A stretch of 20,824 nt of DNA from Lachnospiraceae bacterium. Lineage in GTDB: Bacteria > Bacillota > Clostridia > Lachnospirales > Lachnospiraceae. Under the pieces are notes generated by a model. The model was not told the DNA's origin and did not search any database. It saw nothing but the letters and a program-made list of their open reading frames with translations. Within the stretch, counting starts at the first letter, position 1. Each line of letters opens with the position of its first letter. The translations under genes and the position numbers were made by a program. Below, piece after piece: positions 13,677-20,824 of the stretch. The DNA lies in the NCBI GenBank assembly GCA_009774535.1, contig VSNY01000064.1, positions 1 through 20,824 on the forward strand, read 5' to 3'.

Positions 13677-15653
13677 TTACGAGTTCCTCTTGATTGCCCG
13701 AAATAAAATCACTTCATAAAATGGCGATTTTTTTGCATATTTCCAATAATAAGTGAATAAATCCGGCAATGGATTCAGCCATAAATGTTTGTTCTCAATA
13801 TAATGGATTAACTTTGGCGCATTCCTGGCCTCACGATAGGCTTTTTGAATCTCTGCCGGAGCATATGGCCCCATCAGATCCGGCGATGTATCTTCGCTTT
13901 GGATCATTACATTCCATGCCTGATCCAGATACCGGATATAGCCTTCAAATAATGTCATAATAATATCCTGATCCTGCCACATCCATTGCCTGGATGCTGC
14001 ATGGTCAAAGATTTGTTTTGCTGTGTATTTCTTATTAAATGGCTGAATATGAAAAAGAATTACACCACTGTTAATATATCCATCCGGATTTTTTAACTGA
14101 ATGTCTTTTTCAAAATAATCTTTTTCTTTGGCGTTCGGCATATGATAGGTATTAATCATTCCCACATCTCTTACTGCTGCAATCAGTTCATTTTCATCCA
14201 TTTTTGTCTGAAATAATTCTGCAACATCTGTAAGCAGAATCAGATCGCAGTCCAAATACAGAACTTTTTCATAATTCTGCAAAAGCGTAGGAAGCAAAAG
14301 CCGTCCATACATGATTGGCCGATACCAGCCCCAGGTATATAATGTATATTGTGAAAGATAATAAGAAATCTCAATAAAACGGATGGATACATTTTCATAA
14401 ATCCCATAGACTTTCTTCAACATATGTTTGCTGTCATATGTCAAATCATCTTCCAGTATTAAAATGTCATAATTATGATCCTGCTGCATATGATCTATCA
14501 TTGATTCCAACGTAACTGTCAGATATGGCACATATTCATTACTGACGGAAAAGGCCAATGCAATGTTATTTTGTTTAAATGCAGGCTGCAGAAGCTCCCG
14601 ATCAGAATTACTCTCGGATATCATCAATTGTTTGATATCACTATCATCTGCATCAGCTGCCAGTTCTGCTAAGATCTGCCCCATTGTAATTCGTATTTGA
14701 ATCTGCATGGGTGCATATTCCTTGGCATCCTTACTCATTCCAATACTATTCAATGAAAAATAACGGCTTTCTTTGTTATTGCCACACATATTTTCTCCAC
14801 GGTAAATAATATATTTTTTACATTTTGCCATACCAGCCACATCACAAAACCCAGACCTCATACCAATAAAATATCCGGCTAATTCCAAAACTGGGACGCT
14901 ATACTTTAATGGAAAACGCAATGCTACTGTACCTTTTACCGGATGTTCCTCTTTTCCTGCACAATTCGTACATACACAAAAACCAAGTTCTTTCAATGTA
15001 ACAGCCAATCTTACCCAAGTCTGCATAGGAAATGCCTGCTGGCAGGAATGGACATAAGGAGACAATATCACTGTTTTGTGTGGGATCAATTTCTTCTTCT
15101 GAAACAATTTTTGCACATATCCATCCTGCTTTTCAAATGTAGGAAGTAACCGTGGTTTAATTTTTTCGTTTTCCAGTCCAAGACAAGCATATAGCAGCAT
15201 TTCTCTCGTTGTCGTCTGATGGATTCCCTGCAGTTTATTTCCAATTCTGATGTGCATTCCTGGCGGATCATGATGTAACAGAATCAGGTTTTTTACTTGA
15301 TCCATAGTAAACATCTTAAACGAAGTCAATGCTGCCTTTTCCTGTTCAGAAATCAGTTCCACATCTGGGATCTTAAACAATTCTACTGTCTGTTTTGCTG
15401 CTTTTCCCTGAACCAGTACAACATATTTGCAGATACTATGTTTTTGCAGAAAATAAGACAAATACTCATGAAGTAAAAAAATATCCCCCATACCAGGCCA
15501 GCCATGTACAATGAAAGTTGTATCTTCTCCATATTTATGAAGCAGATCTTTATAAATACCAAAGCCTTTTCGCACGTACTTTATGTATTTGTATCCTGCG
15601 CAAAAAACAGCCCTTTGTTTCAGCTTCTGCCTGATGTTCTCTTTTATATCCAT
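13677..15653 (-). CDS. Two-domain glycosyltransferase: GT9-like (heptosyltransferase-like) plus GT8
   Basis: 658 residues. Residues about 45-330 look like a divergent GT-B enzyme related to GT9 heptosyltransferases: VHGWPGMGDIFLL (49-61, the GD loop), TVILSPYVHS (194-203) at the start of the second Rossmann half, and IGMRSGFCDVAGM (263-275), where GT9 proteins have their donor-binding motif. Residues about 365-658 are a complete GT8 domain: LAFSVSNEYVPYL, YLDCDLILL (D468, D470), INSGVILF, WMWQDQDIIM and the WKYAKKSPFYEVIL ending. Two transferase domains in one chain suggest two consecutive sugar additions. ATG at 15653 overlaps the upstream gene by 10 bases; stop TAA. Base use is visibly more AT-rich than at 17000-20400. 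With a heptose pathway in the same operon, heptosyl transfer by the N-terminal half is a reasonable but unproven idea. Confidence 0.8.
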   Translation of the reverse strand: MDIKENIRQKLKQRAVFCAGYKYIKYVRKGFGIYKDLLHKYGEDTTFIVHGWPGMGDIFLLHEYLSYFLQKHSICKYVVLVQGKAAKQTVELFKIPDVELISEQEKAALTSFKMFTMDQVKNLILLHHDPPGMHIRIGNKLQGIHQTTTREMLLYACLGLENEKIKPRLLPTFEKQDGYVQKLFQKKKLIPHKTVILSPYVHSCQQAFPMQTWVRLAVTLKELGFCVCTNCAGKEEHPVKGTVALRFPLKYSVPVLELAGYFIGMRSGFCDVAGMAKCKKYIIYRGENMCGNNKESRYFSLNSIGMSKDAKEYAPMQIQIRITMGQILAELAADADDSDIKQLMISESNSDRELLQPAFKQNNIALAFSVSNEYVPYLTVTLESMIDHMQQDHNYDILILEDDLTYDSKHMLKKVYGIYENVSIRFIEISYYLSQYTLYTWGWYRPIMYGRLLLPTLLQNYEKVLYLDCDLILLTDVAELFQTKMDENELIAAVRDVGMINTYHMPNAKEKDYFEKDIQLKNPDGYINSGVILFHIQPFNKKYTAKQIFDHAASRQWMWQDQDIIMTLFEGYIRYLDQAWNVMIQSEDTSPDLMGPYAPAEIQKAYREARNAPKLIHYIENKHLWLNPLPDLFTYYWKYAKKSPFYEVILFRAIKRNS

Positions 15654-16216
15654 AGCTTCTCCATTTCTTCCTTTTCAACCATTTTCATATGCTGTTGTTT
15701 CCGATTGAGAAAACGAAGGATTTTCTGATCTTTTTTACGATATGGCGACGGAACAAATTGGATATAATCAGGTATTCCATATACACCTACCGCAAATACT
15801 TCCTCTTGTGTAATTCCTCTTTTTCCAACTAATCCACTCCCCTGTCTGCCTGTTGGTTCATCCAGAGAACAGATCACAAACCTTTCATCAAAGTTATATA
15901 AACAATAAAACTGCATCAACTGCTCCGCTTTTTTTCTACTTATTTTTTTTACCAGTTCAATTCTGTCTGAAAACAATTCCGCTTCAGCCTTTTTTAATAC
16001 AGGCACTGTCAATATCACAGCACTATCGTATCCTTGCACCTGCAGCATCTGATCCAAATAAAGAAGCGAAGCACCTAAATACTTTCCCTCTTGATCCGGG
16101 ATCAGACAGATTTTCGTTCTTTGCAGTTTATATTTTTTTATTAGTCTGTGGTAAAACCACCAGCCTTTCAACGCATCCAACAGCGCCCGATACATATCCT
16201 GTTTCAAACGATTCAT
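15644..16216 (-). CDS. Unknown protein, resembles the N-terminal half of the neighbouring GT9-like domain
   Basis: 190 residues, no named family recognised. After a basic N terminus, TKICLIPDQEGKYLGASLLY (34-53) and the order of strands and helices match by eye the first half of the GT9-like domain in the next gene (TTFIVHGWPGMGDIFLLHEY). The following SLDEPTGRQGSGLVGKRGIT also fits its HHDPPGMHIRIGNKLQGIHQ. The Gly-Asp pair of the active loop is missing. The C-terminal 35 residues are strongly charged. There is no second Rossmann half, so it is unlikely to be a full GT-B enzyme. ATG at 16214-16216 with GAGGGGG six bases upstream, so it appears to be translated. It may be a half-domain relic or a subunit of the fusion enzyme whose start it overlaps by 10 bases. 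Confidence 0.65.
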   Translation of the reverse strand: MNRLKQDMYRALLDALKGWWFYHRLIKKYKLQRTKICLIPDQEGKYLGASLLYLDQMLQVQGYDSAVILTVPVLKKAEAELFSDRIELVKKISRKKAEQLMQFYCLYNFDERFVICSLDEPTGRQGSGLVGKRGITQEEVFAVGVYGIPDYIQFVPSPYRKKDQKILRFLNRKQQHMKMVEKEEMEKLWI

Positions 16217-16246
16217 TTTTGCCCCCTCTTGTTACTGCCAATTCAT

Positions 16247-16630
16247 TTACCAATCCTGATGAATACAGATTTCCCATGTTCCTGGTTCATCCCGATTTAC
16301 ATTGACAGCTTTCGCCGTCTCTAATCCGGACAGTTTTCGGTCGTTCAGCAAAATTCGCTCTCCATAAGGAGCGTTATAAATAATCTGGTCATAACGTATT
16401 CCTAAATTCATCAAAAACTTTTCTGTATCCTGTGCTGTATCCTGTGTTCTGGATGTCAGAAAAATAATCAAATCTTCTTTTGGTATGGTACCCAACAGCT
16501 GTTTTGCACCTTTCAATAAGGTATCATGCCCATCCACCAAATACCCATTATGCTTCACAAGCGTACCATCCAGATCCAAAATCCATGTATGCCCCAACGG
16601 CGACAGTTCTATTTTCCTATGTTCAGACAT
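16247..16630 (-). CDS. Small HAD-superfamily phosphatase
   Basis: 127-residue HAD hydrolase without a cap domain. Motif I is WILDLDGTL (16-24, nucleophile D19, acid D21), motif II FLTSRTQ (58-64). The later basic/acid motifs are compressed (NAPYGERILLNDRK, about 91-104), as in small capsule-cluster HAD proteins that hydrolyse sugar or sugar-acid phosphates. ATG at 16630 overlaps the SIS gene by 8 bases; GGGGAG lies upstream. Being tied to the KdsD-like isomerase and the nucleotidyltransferase-kinase, it probably removes a phosphate from an intermediate of that pathway, like GmhB in the heptose route. KdsC-like action is another option, but no KdsA or KdsB is visible. Confidence 0.78.
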   Translation of the reverse strand: MSEHRKIELSPLGHTWILDLDGTLVKHNGYLVDGHDTLLKGAKQLLGTIPKEDLIIFLTSRTQDTAQDTEKFLMNLGIRYDQIIYNAPYGERILLNDRKLSGLETAKAVNVNRDEPGTWEICIHQDW

Positions 16631-17207
16631 GTTTCAACTGCTCCCCAATCGATCCTCCCGGATGATTTTTCTTAAACTGTCCAAGTGTTACCCCTCTTCG
16701 TTTTACCACTTCCATTGCCAGACCCTGCAGAATGATCAAATTAACTGTTGTGGAATTATTCGGCACCATATTCCACGGATCTCCCTCATGATCCAGATGC
16801 AGGATCAGACATTTGCCGATCATTTCGGTCAGAGCAGAGTGTTCCTTAAAAGTAAGCAGCCACAAATTGCATGCCCTTTGCTGCAGCAGCCTGGCCAGAT
16901 AAATCGATTCTTCCGTTTCTCCGCTTTTTGTCAAAAGAATCACAAGATCTCCCTCATGCACCATACCAAGATCCCCATGGGCGGCGCTGTTTGTATTCAT
17001 ATAGCTTGCATCCTGCCCCATAGAATTCATGGTACCTACAAATTTGTCACAAACCGGAACATTTTTCCCAAGCCCGCTGACAATAATCTTTTTTCCTGAT
17101 GCAAGCGCTGCGACAGACTCATCGGCTAACTGGTTAAATTTCTCTTCATCCAGTGACAGCACCGCATCTCTGACGGTCTGAACCAGATTGTCAAAATAGG
17201 TAATCAT
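16623..17207 (-). CDS. SIS-domain sugar-phosphate isomerase, KdsD/KpsF/GutQ-like without CBS domains
   Basis: 194 residues, close in pattern to arabinose-5-phosphate isomerases (ribulose 5-phosphate to arabinose 5-phosphate). VSGLGKN (43-49), SAAHGDLGM (74-82) and LTKSGETEE (92-100) are the family's substrate loops, and NHPGG appears near the end. The two C-terminal CBS domains of full-length KdsD are absent, as in short homologues. ATG at 17207 overlaps the preceding stop by 4 bases (ATGA), with GGAGG seven bases upstream, so it is probably coupled to the nucleotidyltransferase-kinase. It differs clearly from the GmhA-like SIS protein at 10154-10753. Its substrate is probably a pentose or other ketose phosphate; Kdo synthesis is not supported by the rest of the window. 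Confidence 0.85.
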   Translation of the reverse strand: MITYFDNLVQTVRDAVLSLDEEKFNQLADESVAALASGKKIIVSGLGKNVPVCDKFVGTMNSMGQDASYMNTNSAAHGDLGMVHEGDLVILLTKSGETEESIYLARLLQQRACNLWLLTFKEHSALTEMIGKCLILHLDHEGDPWNMVPNNSTTVNLIILQGLAMEVVKRRGVTLGQFKKNHPGGSIGEQLKHV

Positions 17208-18706
17208 AACGCTTCCTCCAAATAATATAATCCATTGTAAAACGCCCCACAGATGGAATCATAATCTTCCCATGCATAGGTCGTAAGTGAAAGCCAGATC
17301 ACGGCATGGATCAGCCGGATTTGCCGCGGCTGCACCTGGCTTTTTAAAAGACTGAAAAAATACGGCTCCAGATCTTCCCAGTGACTGGACTGGATCTTAA
17401 GTTCTACTTCGCTTTCCCCAATGATCAGATCAAATCTTTTCCGGTTAAACTGATCATAATTTCCAGCCAGAGAATAATACAGCTTTGCCCAATCGTAGGC
17501 AGCGTCTCCGTAAAATTCCGTCGTGCCGAAATATCCTCGTGGATCAATCAGCACCGGCCGGGTCCCGTCTTCCAACAGCAGATTGCTGAACGTACAGTCT
17601 CCGTGCAGCAGTTCAAAATGGTCAGGCATATACTGCAGCAGCGCTTCCTCCAGCTCTTTTCTTACTGCAAACACATTTCTGCATATACGCCCGTTCACGG
17701 TTACTGTTTGCTCCTTTGCGAATGGAACCAGTTCCCTGACTTTGGAAAGCCTTTGAAACGTCTTATTGATATATGCTTCCAAATAGCTTTCCCTGTCCGC
17801 CGGCGCCTGTTCATAACTGTGTACCTGTTTTAAACAGTCTGCAATCTGGTTTAAGATCTGCTCTTTCTGTGTGCGGGACAGATCCGTATATTCATAAATA
17901 TTTTTCCCCCTGATCCGTTCCATACGGATCGGATGCAGCCCATAGATCTTTGGAATATTGGGAAATCCTTTTTGGCACAGCTTTTCATACCAGGCGCATT
18001 CCCTCTCAGCCAGCGCCCGGCCCTGGTCATCAATCCCTTCCTTTACTATAAGATCTTCCTCAACCAAAAGGCGGTTAAACGGGCGGCACTTTTCTGTTTC
18101 CAACTTCTGGTATTGCGCAAGCAGTCCATATTCTTTCGTGTAGTACAGTGGCAGTTCTTCCAGCTCCAGTCCGCTTTCTGCCAGCCATCTGACAAATTCT
18201 CCTTCCTGCGGCACCTGCGCGATCTGACTTTTATTCTGAAAGATAAACTGGCCCGCCACGCCCTGTACACTGTCCGGTTCTTCACGAAAGACTCCCTGCT
18301 TATAGCTCCACCGACAGCAAAAATCTTTGGATATACCAATATAATTCCTTTCCGCCTCCGGCATCTTATAGCATTCCGGCAGAATCAGGTCGCTCCAGAT
18401 CAGCATAAAAGCTTCTCCATCCGGAAGCCGTGAAAGTGCCTTGGAAAGTCCGGCGCAGGTCCCATGCGCTCCGGCAGCGTCTACAACCTGATAGGAAACT
18501 GATGCAAATGCCTCCAGATACCGTATTAACACTTCACATTTATAATCACCAATAATAATAAACTGCTTGTGCGGATATTTTTCAAATAAATGAAACAGCA
18601 TCGGGCGGTTTTTCACAGGCACCAGCGCCTTGGGTTTATTACGCGTCAGTTTTTCCATACGGGTACCTTTTCCTCCTGCCTGCACAATGATGTAATCTAC
18701 CTTCAT
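17204..18706 (-). CDS. Fused nucleotidyltransferase and APH/choline-kinase-like kinase
   Basis: 500-residue two-domain enzyme. Residues 1-215: nucleotidyltransferase with VQAGGKGTRMEKLTRNKPKA (8-27), MLIWSDL at the metal site, and the usual GlmU/RfbA-like fold. Residues about 225-500: kinase of the aminoglycoside phosphotransferase/choline kinase type, with LLHGDCTFSNLLL (H368, D370, N375) as catalytic loop and LIDPRGYFG (D388) as metal-binding motif, then FYGDAAYDWAKL. The pairing resembles LicC/LicA in principle: phosphorylate a small sugar or polyol, then attach a nucleotide. ATG at 18706, nine bases after the GT9-like stop, AAGGAAG close upstream. Tied to a SIS isomerase and HAD phosphatase downstream, it probably forms an activated sugar for this glycan. 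Nucleotide and substrate are unknown. Confidence 0.85.
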   Translation of the reverse strand: MKVDYIIVQAGGKGTRMEKLTRNKPKALVPVKNRPMLFHLFEKYPHKQFIIIGDYKCEVLIRYLEAFASVSYQVVDAAGAHGTCAGLSKALSRLPDGEAFMLIWSDLILPECYKMPEAERNYIGISKDFCCRWSYKQGVFREEPDSVQGVAGQFIFQNKSQIAQVPQEGEFVRWLAESGLELEELPLYYTKEYGLLAQYQKLETEKCRPFNRLLVEEDLIVKEGIDDQGRALAERECAWYEKLCQKGFPNIPKIYGLHPIRMERIRGKNIYEYTDLSRTQKEQILNQIADCLKQVHSYEQAPADRESYLEAYINKTFQRLSKVRELVPFAKEQTVTVNGRICRNVFAVRKELEEALLQYMPDHFELLHGDCTFSNLLLEDGTRPVLIDPRGYFGTTEFYGDAAYDWAKLYYSLAGNYDQFNRKRFDLIIGESEVELKIQSSHWEDLEPYFFSLLKSQVQPRQIRLIHAVIWLSLTTYAWEDYDSICGAFYNGLYYLEEAL

Positions 18707-18715
18707 CTTCCTTTT

Positions 18716-19726
18716 TCACTCCTTCCGTTCCTGCTTAGGCATGGCCATCTTTCGGATTGCCTTACAGTCTTTGTCCTGGTCATCGGTCAAAATATACTGG
18801 TAATTGTTCTTTTTTTCCGGAAAAATACGCCTGATATCATAATACTGGCTGCAGCTGCTTCCTCTTGGATACAACGCCACAACGGTCGCGCTGGAACATG
18901 CCGCCAGATCCAGCAAACCGCTACGGATACCAATCACCAGTTCTATGGCAAAGCAGTTGTGAAAAAAACGGTCCAGTTCCCAGTACACAACCCGGATCTT
19001 ATCTGACATGCCGCTCCAAGCTCCGTTTGCATAGACCTCATAACCACTGTTTAATAACCAGTCTGCCAGCGCATCCATATACGTTTTGATTTGAACTGCC
19101 TCCATCACCTGCGCAAACGGGCAAAGCAGCGCTCTCTTCCCCGGCTTCTGTCTGATCCCATATGACATAGACGGCCTGATCAAATCTGCGTCCGGCTCAA
19201 GCCCCAATGCCCCATACTGAATGCAGCCCTGCAGACTAAGCCCGGGATCGCGGAATGCATAAGACACGCCGTCCGTAAATGCTGCCGCTGGTTCCACGAT
19301 ACTGACGGAATGCAGCTTATACAAAAAAGCCCTTCCGCTCCGGCTGCGGTTCGCTGCAAGGACTGCTGCCAGACTGCGCGGTTTCCATGCCAGATATTCA
19401 CAATCCAGCCCCGGATAGAAACACAGCAGCTTTTCAAATTTGCGGTCTGCGACCAACCGCAGTCTTTTATATGCTGCGCCCCGTTCTTTTTTTAATTTCT
19501 GATCCAACGCCTGCAAATACCCAACGGTAAATAAAAAGTCTCCGATATGGCTGCAGACAATAACATCATATACGCCGCGCTTGCGGATACATGCATAACA
19601 GACGGCTGCCATAAGGGCGGACGGAAACCGCGCAAGCTCTCTGCAGACTGTTTTCCCCGCGGATACGCACGCGGATACAACTATCGAAGAATCCCTGTAT
19701 ATCCCGTTATGTATGGTATTCTTCAT
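18716..19726 (-). CDS. GT9-like (heptosyltransferase-like) glycosyltransferase
   Basis: 336 residues from ATG 19726, preferred over the ATG at 19756 because that would run 50 bases into the ATPase gene and because AGAGGTG lies about 10 bases before 19726. GT-B pattern: VIVCSHIGDFLFTVGYLQAL with the GD loop near residue 62, RALLCPFAQ at the start of the second half, and VIGIRSGLLDLAACSS near 282, equal in pattern to IGMRSGFCDVAG of the 658-residue fusion. These are divergent forms of GT9 heptosyltransferase motifs. Probably soluble or loosely membrane-bound in the cytoplasm. It overlaps the ATPase gene by 20 bases. Given the heptose pathway, it could transfer heptose, but family GT9 also uses other sugars. 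Confidence 0.75.
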   Translation of the reverse strand: MKNTIHNGIYRDSSIVVSACVSAGKTVCRELARFPSALMAAVCYACIRKRGVYDVIVCSHIGDFLFTVGYLQALDQKLKKERGAAYKRLRLVADRKFEKLLCFYPGLDCEYLAWKPRSLAAVLAANRSRSGRAFLYKLHSVSIVEPAAAFTDGVSYAFRDPGLSLQGCIQYGALGLEPDADLIRPSMSYGIRQKPGKRALLCPFAQVMEAVQIKTYMDALADWLLNSGYEVYANGAWSGMSDKIRVVYWELDRFFHNCFAIELVIGIRSGLLDLAACSSATVVALYPRGSSCSQYYDIRRIFPEKKNNYQYILTDDQDKDCKAIRKMAMPKQERKE

Positions 19727-20444
19727 ACTGGTCACACACCTCTTTGGTCTTTCCATATCCCACTACCTGTCCTTGTTCCAGCCACAGCGCCTTACTGCAC
19801 ATCTTCCGGATCTGAGCCATCGTATGCGATACAAACAGCACAGTAGTACCCCCGCTCATAAGTTCCATCATCCGTTTTCTGCTTTTTTCCTGAAACTGCG
19901 CATCTCCAACTGAAAGTATTTCATCGACAATCAATATTTCCGGATTGACTACGGTTGCAATGGAAAATGCCAGACGCATCACCATACCCGAAGAATAATT
20001 GCGCAGCGGAACTTCCATAAAATCTCCCAGTTCTGAAAATGCTGCAATCTCATCGTATTTTTCCTGTAAAAACTGCTGCGGATATCCAAGGATCGCTCCG
20101 TTTAAAAACACATTTTCCCTACCGGAAAGATCATTGTCAAATCCAGAGCCAAGCTCCAGCATCGGCACGACATTCCCATACACATCCACACTGCCCCGGG
20201 TCGGCTTCATAATCCCGGATATCACTTTGAGCAGCGTGCTTTTGCCTGCACCGTTTTTACCAATAATTCCAAGCACCTCACCTTTCCTTAGTTCAAAGGA
20301 TACCTGCTGCAGCGCCCAGAATTCGTGGAACCGTATCCGTTTTGTCGCTAATGCGATTGCAAACTCTTTCAGTGTATTGATCCTGTCATTTGCAAGCTGA
20401 AACCGGACGGAAATATCCTCTGCTTTGATCATTAAACGGCCCAT
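19707..20444 (-). CDS. ABC transporter ATPase of a polysaccharide exporter (Wzt/TagH type)
   Basis: 245-residue nucleotide-binding subunit of an ABC-2 exporter for polysaccharide or teichoic-acid-like chains. Walker A GKNGAGKST (62-70), GSGFDNDLSGRENVFLNG typical of the Wzt/TagH/KpsT branch, signature NYSSGM near 149, Walker B EILIVDEIL near 170 and the H-loop FVSHT. It ends right after the ATPase fold, so it lacks the C-terminal carbohydrate-binding domain of O9a-type Wzt proteins; export is therefore probably not gated by a chain-end cap. ATG at 20444 with AAGGAG nine bases upstream. The partner permease lies 73 bases upstream. Together they imply that the glycan is finished inside on undecaprenyl diphosphate and then exported. 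Confidence 0.95.
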   Translation of the reverse strand: MGRLMIKAEDISVRFQLANDRINTLKEFAIALATKRIRFHEFWALQQVSFELRKGEVLGIIGKNGAGKSTLLKVISGIMKPTRGSVDVYGNVVPMLELGSGFDNDLSGRENVFLNGAILGYPQQFLQEKYDEIAAFSELGDFMEVPLRNYSSGMVMRLAFSIATVVNPEILIVDEILSVGDAQFQEKSRKRMMELMSGGTTVLFVSHTMAQIRKMCSKALWLEQGQVVGYGKTKEVCDQYEEYHT

Positions 20445-20496
20445 ATGCCACTCTCCTTACATTTTCATATATCAGCGCTAAAACTATGCAAATCTG

Positions 20497-20515
20497 CCGG
20501 AACGTTTGCTTCCGG
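20497..20515. repeat. 6-bp inverted repeat between permease and ATPase genes
   Basis: CCGGAA (20497-20502) pairs with TTCCGG (20510-20515) around a 7-base loop, starting two bases after the permease stop codon. No T tract follows, so it is not a full terminator. It may protect or cut the mRNA between the two exporter genes. The rest of the 20445-20517 gap holds only the ATPase ribosome binding site. Confidence 0.55.
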
Positions 20516-20517
20516 TT

Positions 20518-20824
20518 CTAAATGTAAAAAATAAACCGATCCTGCGACCTGCGAAATACCGCAAAGCCAATCACCAGAAACAATGCCGAACAACACGCAC
20601 ATTTCAAATATAATCGCGGTTCCGGTGAAATTCCTTCCAGAATCACCGTCCTTAAAAATGTAATATACTGATACATTGGATTCCATTCGAGTGTCATCCG
20701 CATTTCTTCCGACAGAATCGTTTCCGGATAAAATACGGGTGTCGCATAGGTCCATACCATCGTCAATACATTCCAAAAAAACTGCAAGTCCCGGAAAACC
20801 ACCATCACCGCCGACAGAAAAACA
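20518..20824 (-). CDS. ABC-2 polysaccharide export permease (Wzm/TagG type), C-terminal part
   Basis: The last 102 codons of a gene that enters from the right edge. The visible part starts VFLSAVMVVFRDLQFFWNVL, followed by YATPVFYPETIL, WNPMYQYITFLRTVIL and a last helix SALFLVIGFAVF ending QDRFIFYI. The Y-A-T-P-x-F-Y-P segment, NP-x-Y-x-x-I-x-x-x-R and the F-x-x-x-x-D-x-F-x-x-Y-I tail are typical of TagG/Wzm/KpsM permeases. At least two membrane segments are visible. The frame is open through the window edge. Stop TAG at 20520-20518. It pairs with the ATPase next to it. Confidence 0.9.
   Translation of the reverse strand, partial: VFLSAVMVVFRDLQFFWNVLTMVWTYATPVFYPETILSEEMRMTLEWNPMYQYITFLRTVILEGISPEPRLYLKCACCSALFLVIGFAVFRRSQDRFIFYI

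Noticed and set aside
16623..17207. Kdo biosynthesis gene
   Set aside because: The isomerase resembles KdsD, but no KdsA, KdsB or Kdo transferase is seen, so a Kdo pathway is not claimed.
20465..20776. 103-codon minus-strand frame overlapping the permease
   Set aside because: It is the wrong frame; the frame ending at 20518 has the permease motifs and membrane segments.
1..20824. Mobile elements, CRISPR, tRNA or rRNA genes
   Set aside because: I looked for transposase motifs, regularly spaced direct repeats, attachment-like repeats and tRNA-like cloverleaf signatures and saw none that hold up.

Overview
The window most likely comes from a low-to-mid GC Gram-positive gut-type anaerobe of the Clostridia, perhaps Lachnospiraceae. 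This is inferred from strong AGGAGG-type ribosome binding sites, frequent CTG and CAG codons, a BlaR1-type M56 receptor gene and Firmicutes-style wall-glycan gene content; nothing in the window names the species. It holds one plus-strand gene (M56 receptor, 5' end cut by the window edge), a 186-base convergent intergenic region, and then an unbroken minus-strand cluster of about 18.7 kb that continues past the right edge.

Read in its transcription direction (high to low coordinates), the minus-strand cluster looks like one long operon for making and exporting a surface polysaccharide. It starts with the end of an ABC-2 permease (Wzm/TagG type) and its ATPase (Wzt/TagH type). Next come a GT9-like glycosyltransferase, a nucleotidyltransferase-kinase fusion, a KdsD-like SIS isomerase and a small HAD phosphatase. 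A block of glycosyltransferase-like genes follows: an orphan 190-residue protein, a GT9-like/GT8 fusion and a shrunken GT8 paralogue. Then comes a recognisable pathway to GDP-D-glycero-D-manno-heptose: a nucleotidyltransferase-phosphatase fusion (HddC+GmhB), the kinase HddA and the isomerase GmhA. An NAD-dependent epimerase/dehydratase and a GT8 enzyme complete this part. Most junctions overlap by 1-22 bases or are separated by fewer than 75, which points to cotranscription and translational coupling.

The promoter-distal end resembles a three-component (Gtr-like) glycosylation module that works outside the membrane. It has a polytopic GT-C/PMT-like transferase, discoidin-like domains, a GtrB/DPM1-like lipid-sugar synthase, a GtrA-like domain fused to a methyltransferase, and a GT2 transferase. 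Three neighbouring genes here carry disrupting or potentially switchable features. The GT-C gene is split from its discoidin tail by a frame change in the middle of a domain. The GtrB gene has an in-frame TGA at codon 177. The GtrA-methyltransferase gene has a 10-G tract, and one extra G would fuse it to the following GT2 gene.

The most interesting idea is that the cluster holds two chemically parallel sugar-activation sets (isomerase, kinase, phosphatase, nucleotidyltransferase). One is the known heptose pathway. The other is built from different folds (KdsD-like SIS, standalone HAD, nucleotidyltransferase fused to an APH/choline-kinase-like kinase) and may make an undescribed nucleotide sugar. 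I see no tRNA, rRNA, CRISPR array, insertion sequence or phage gene.
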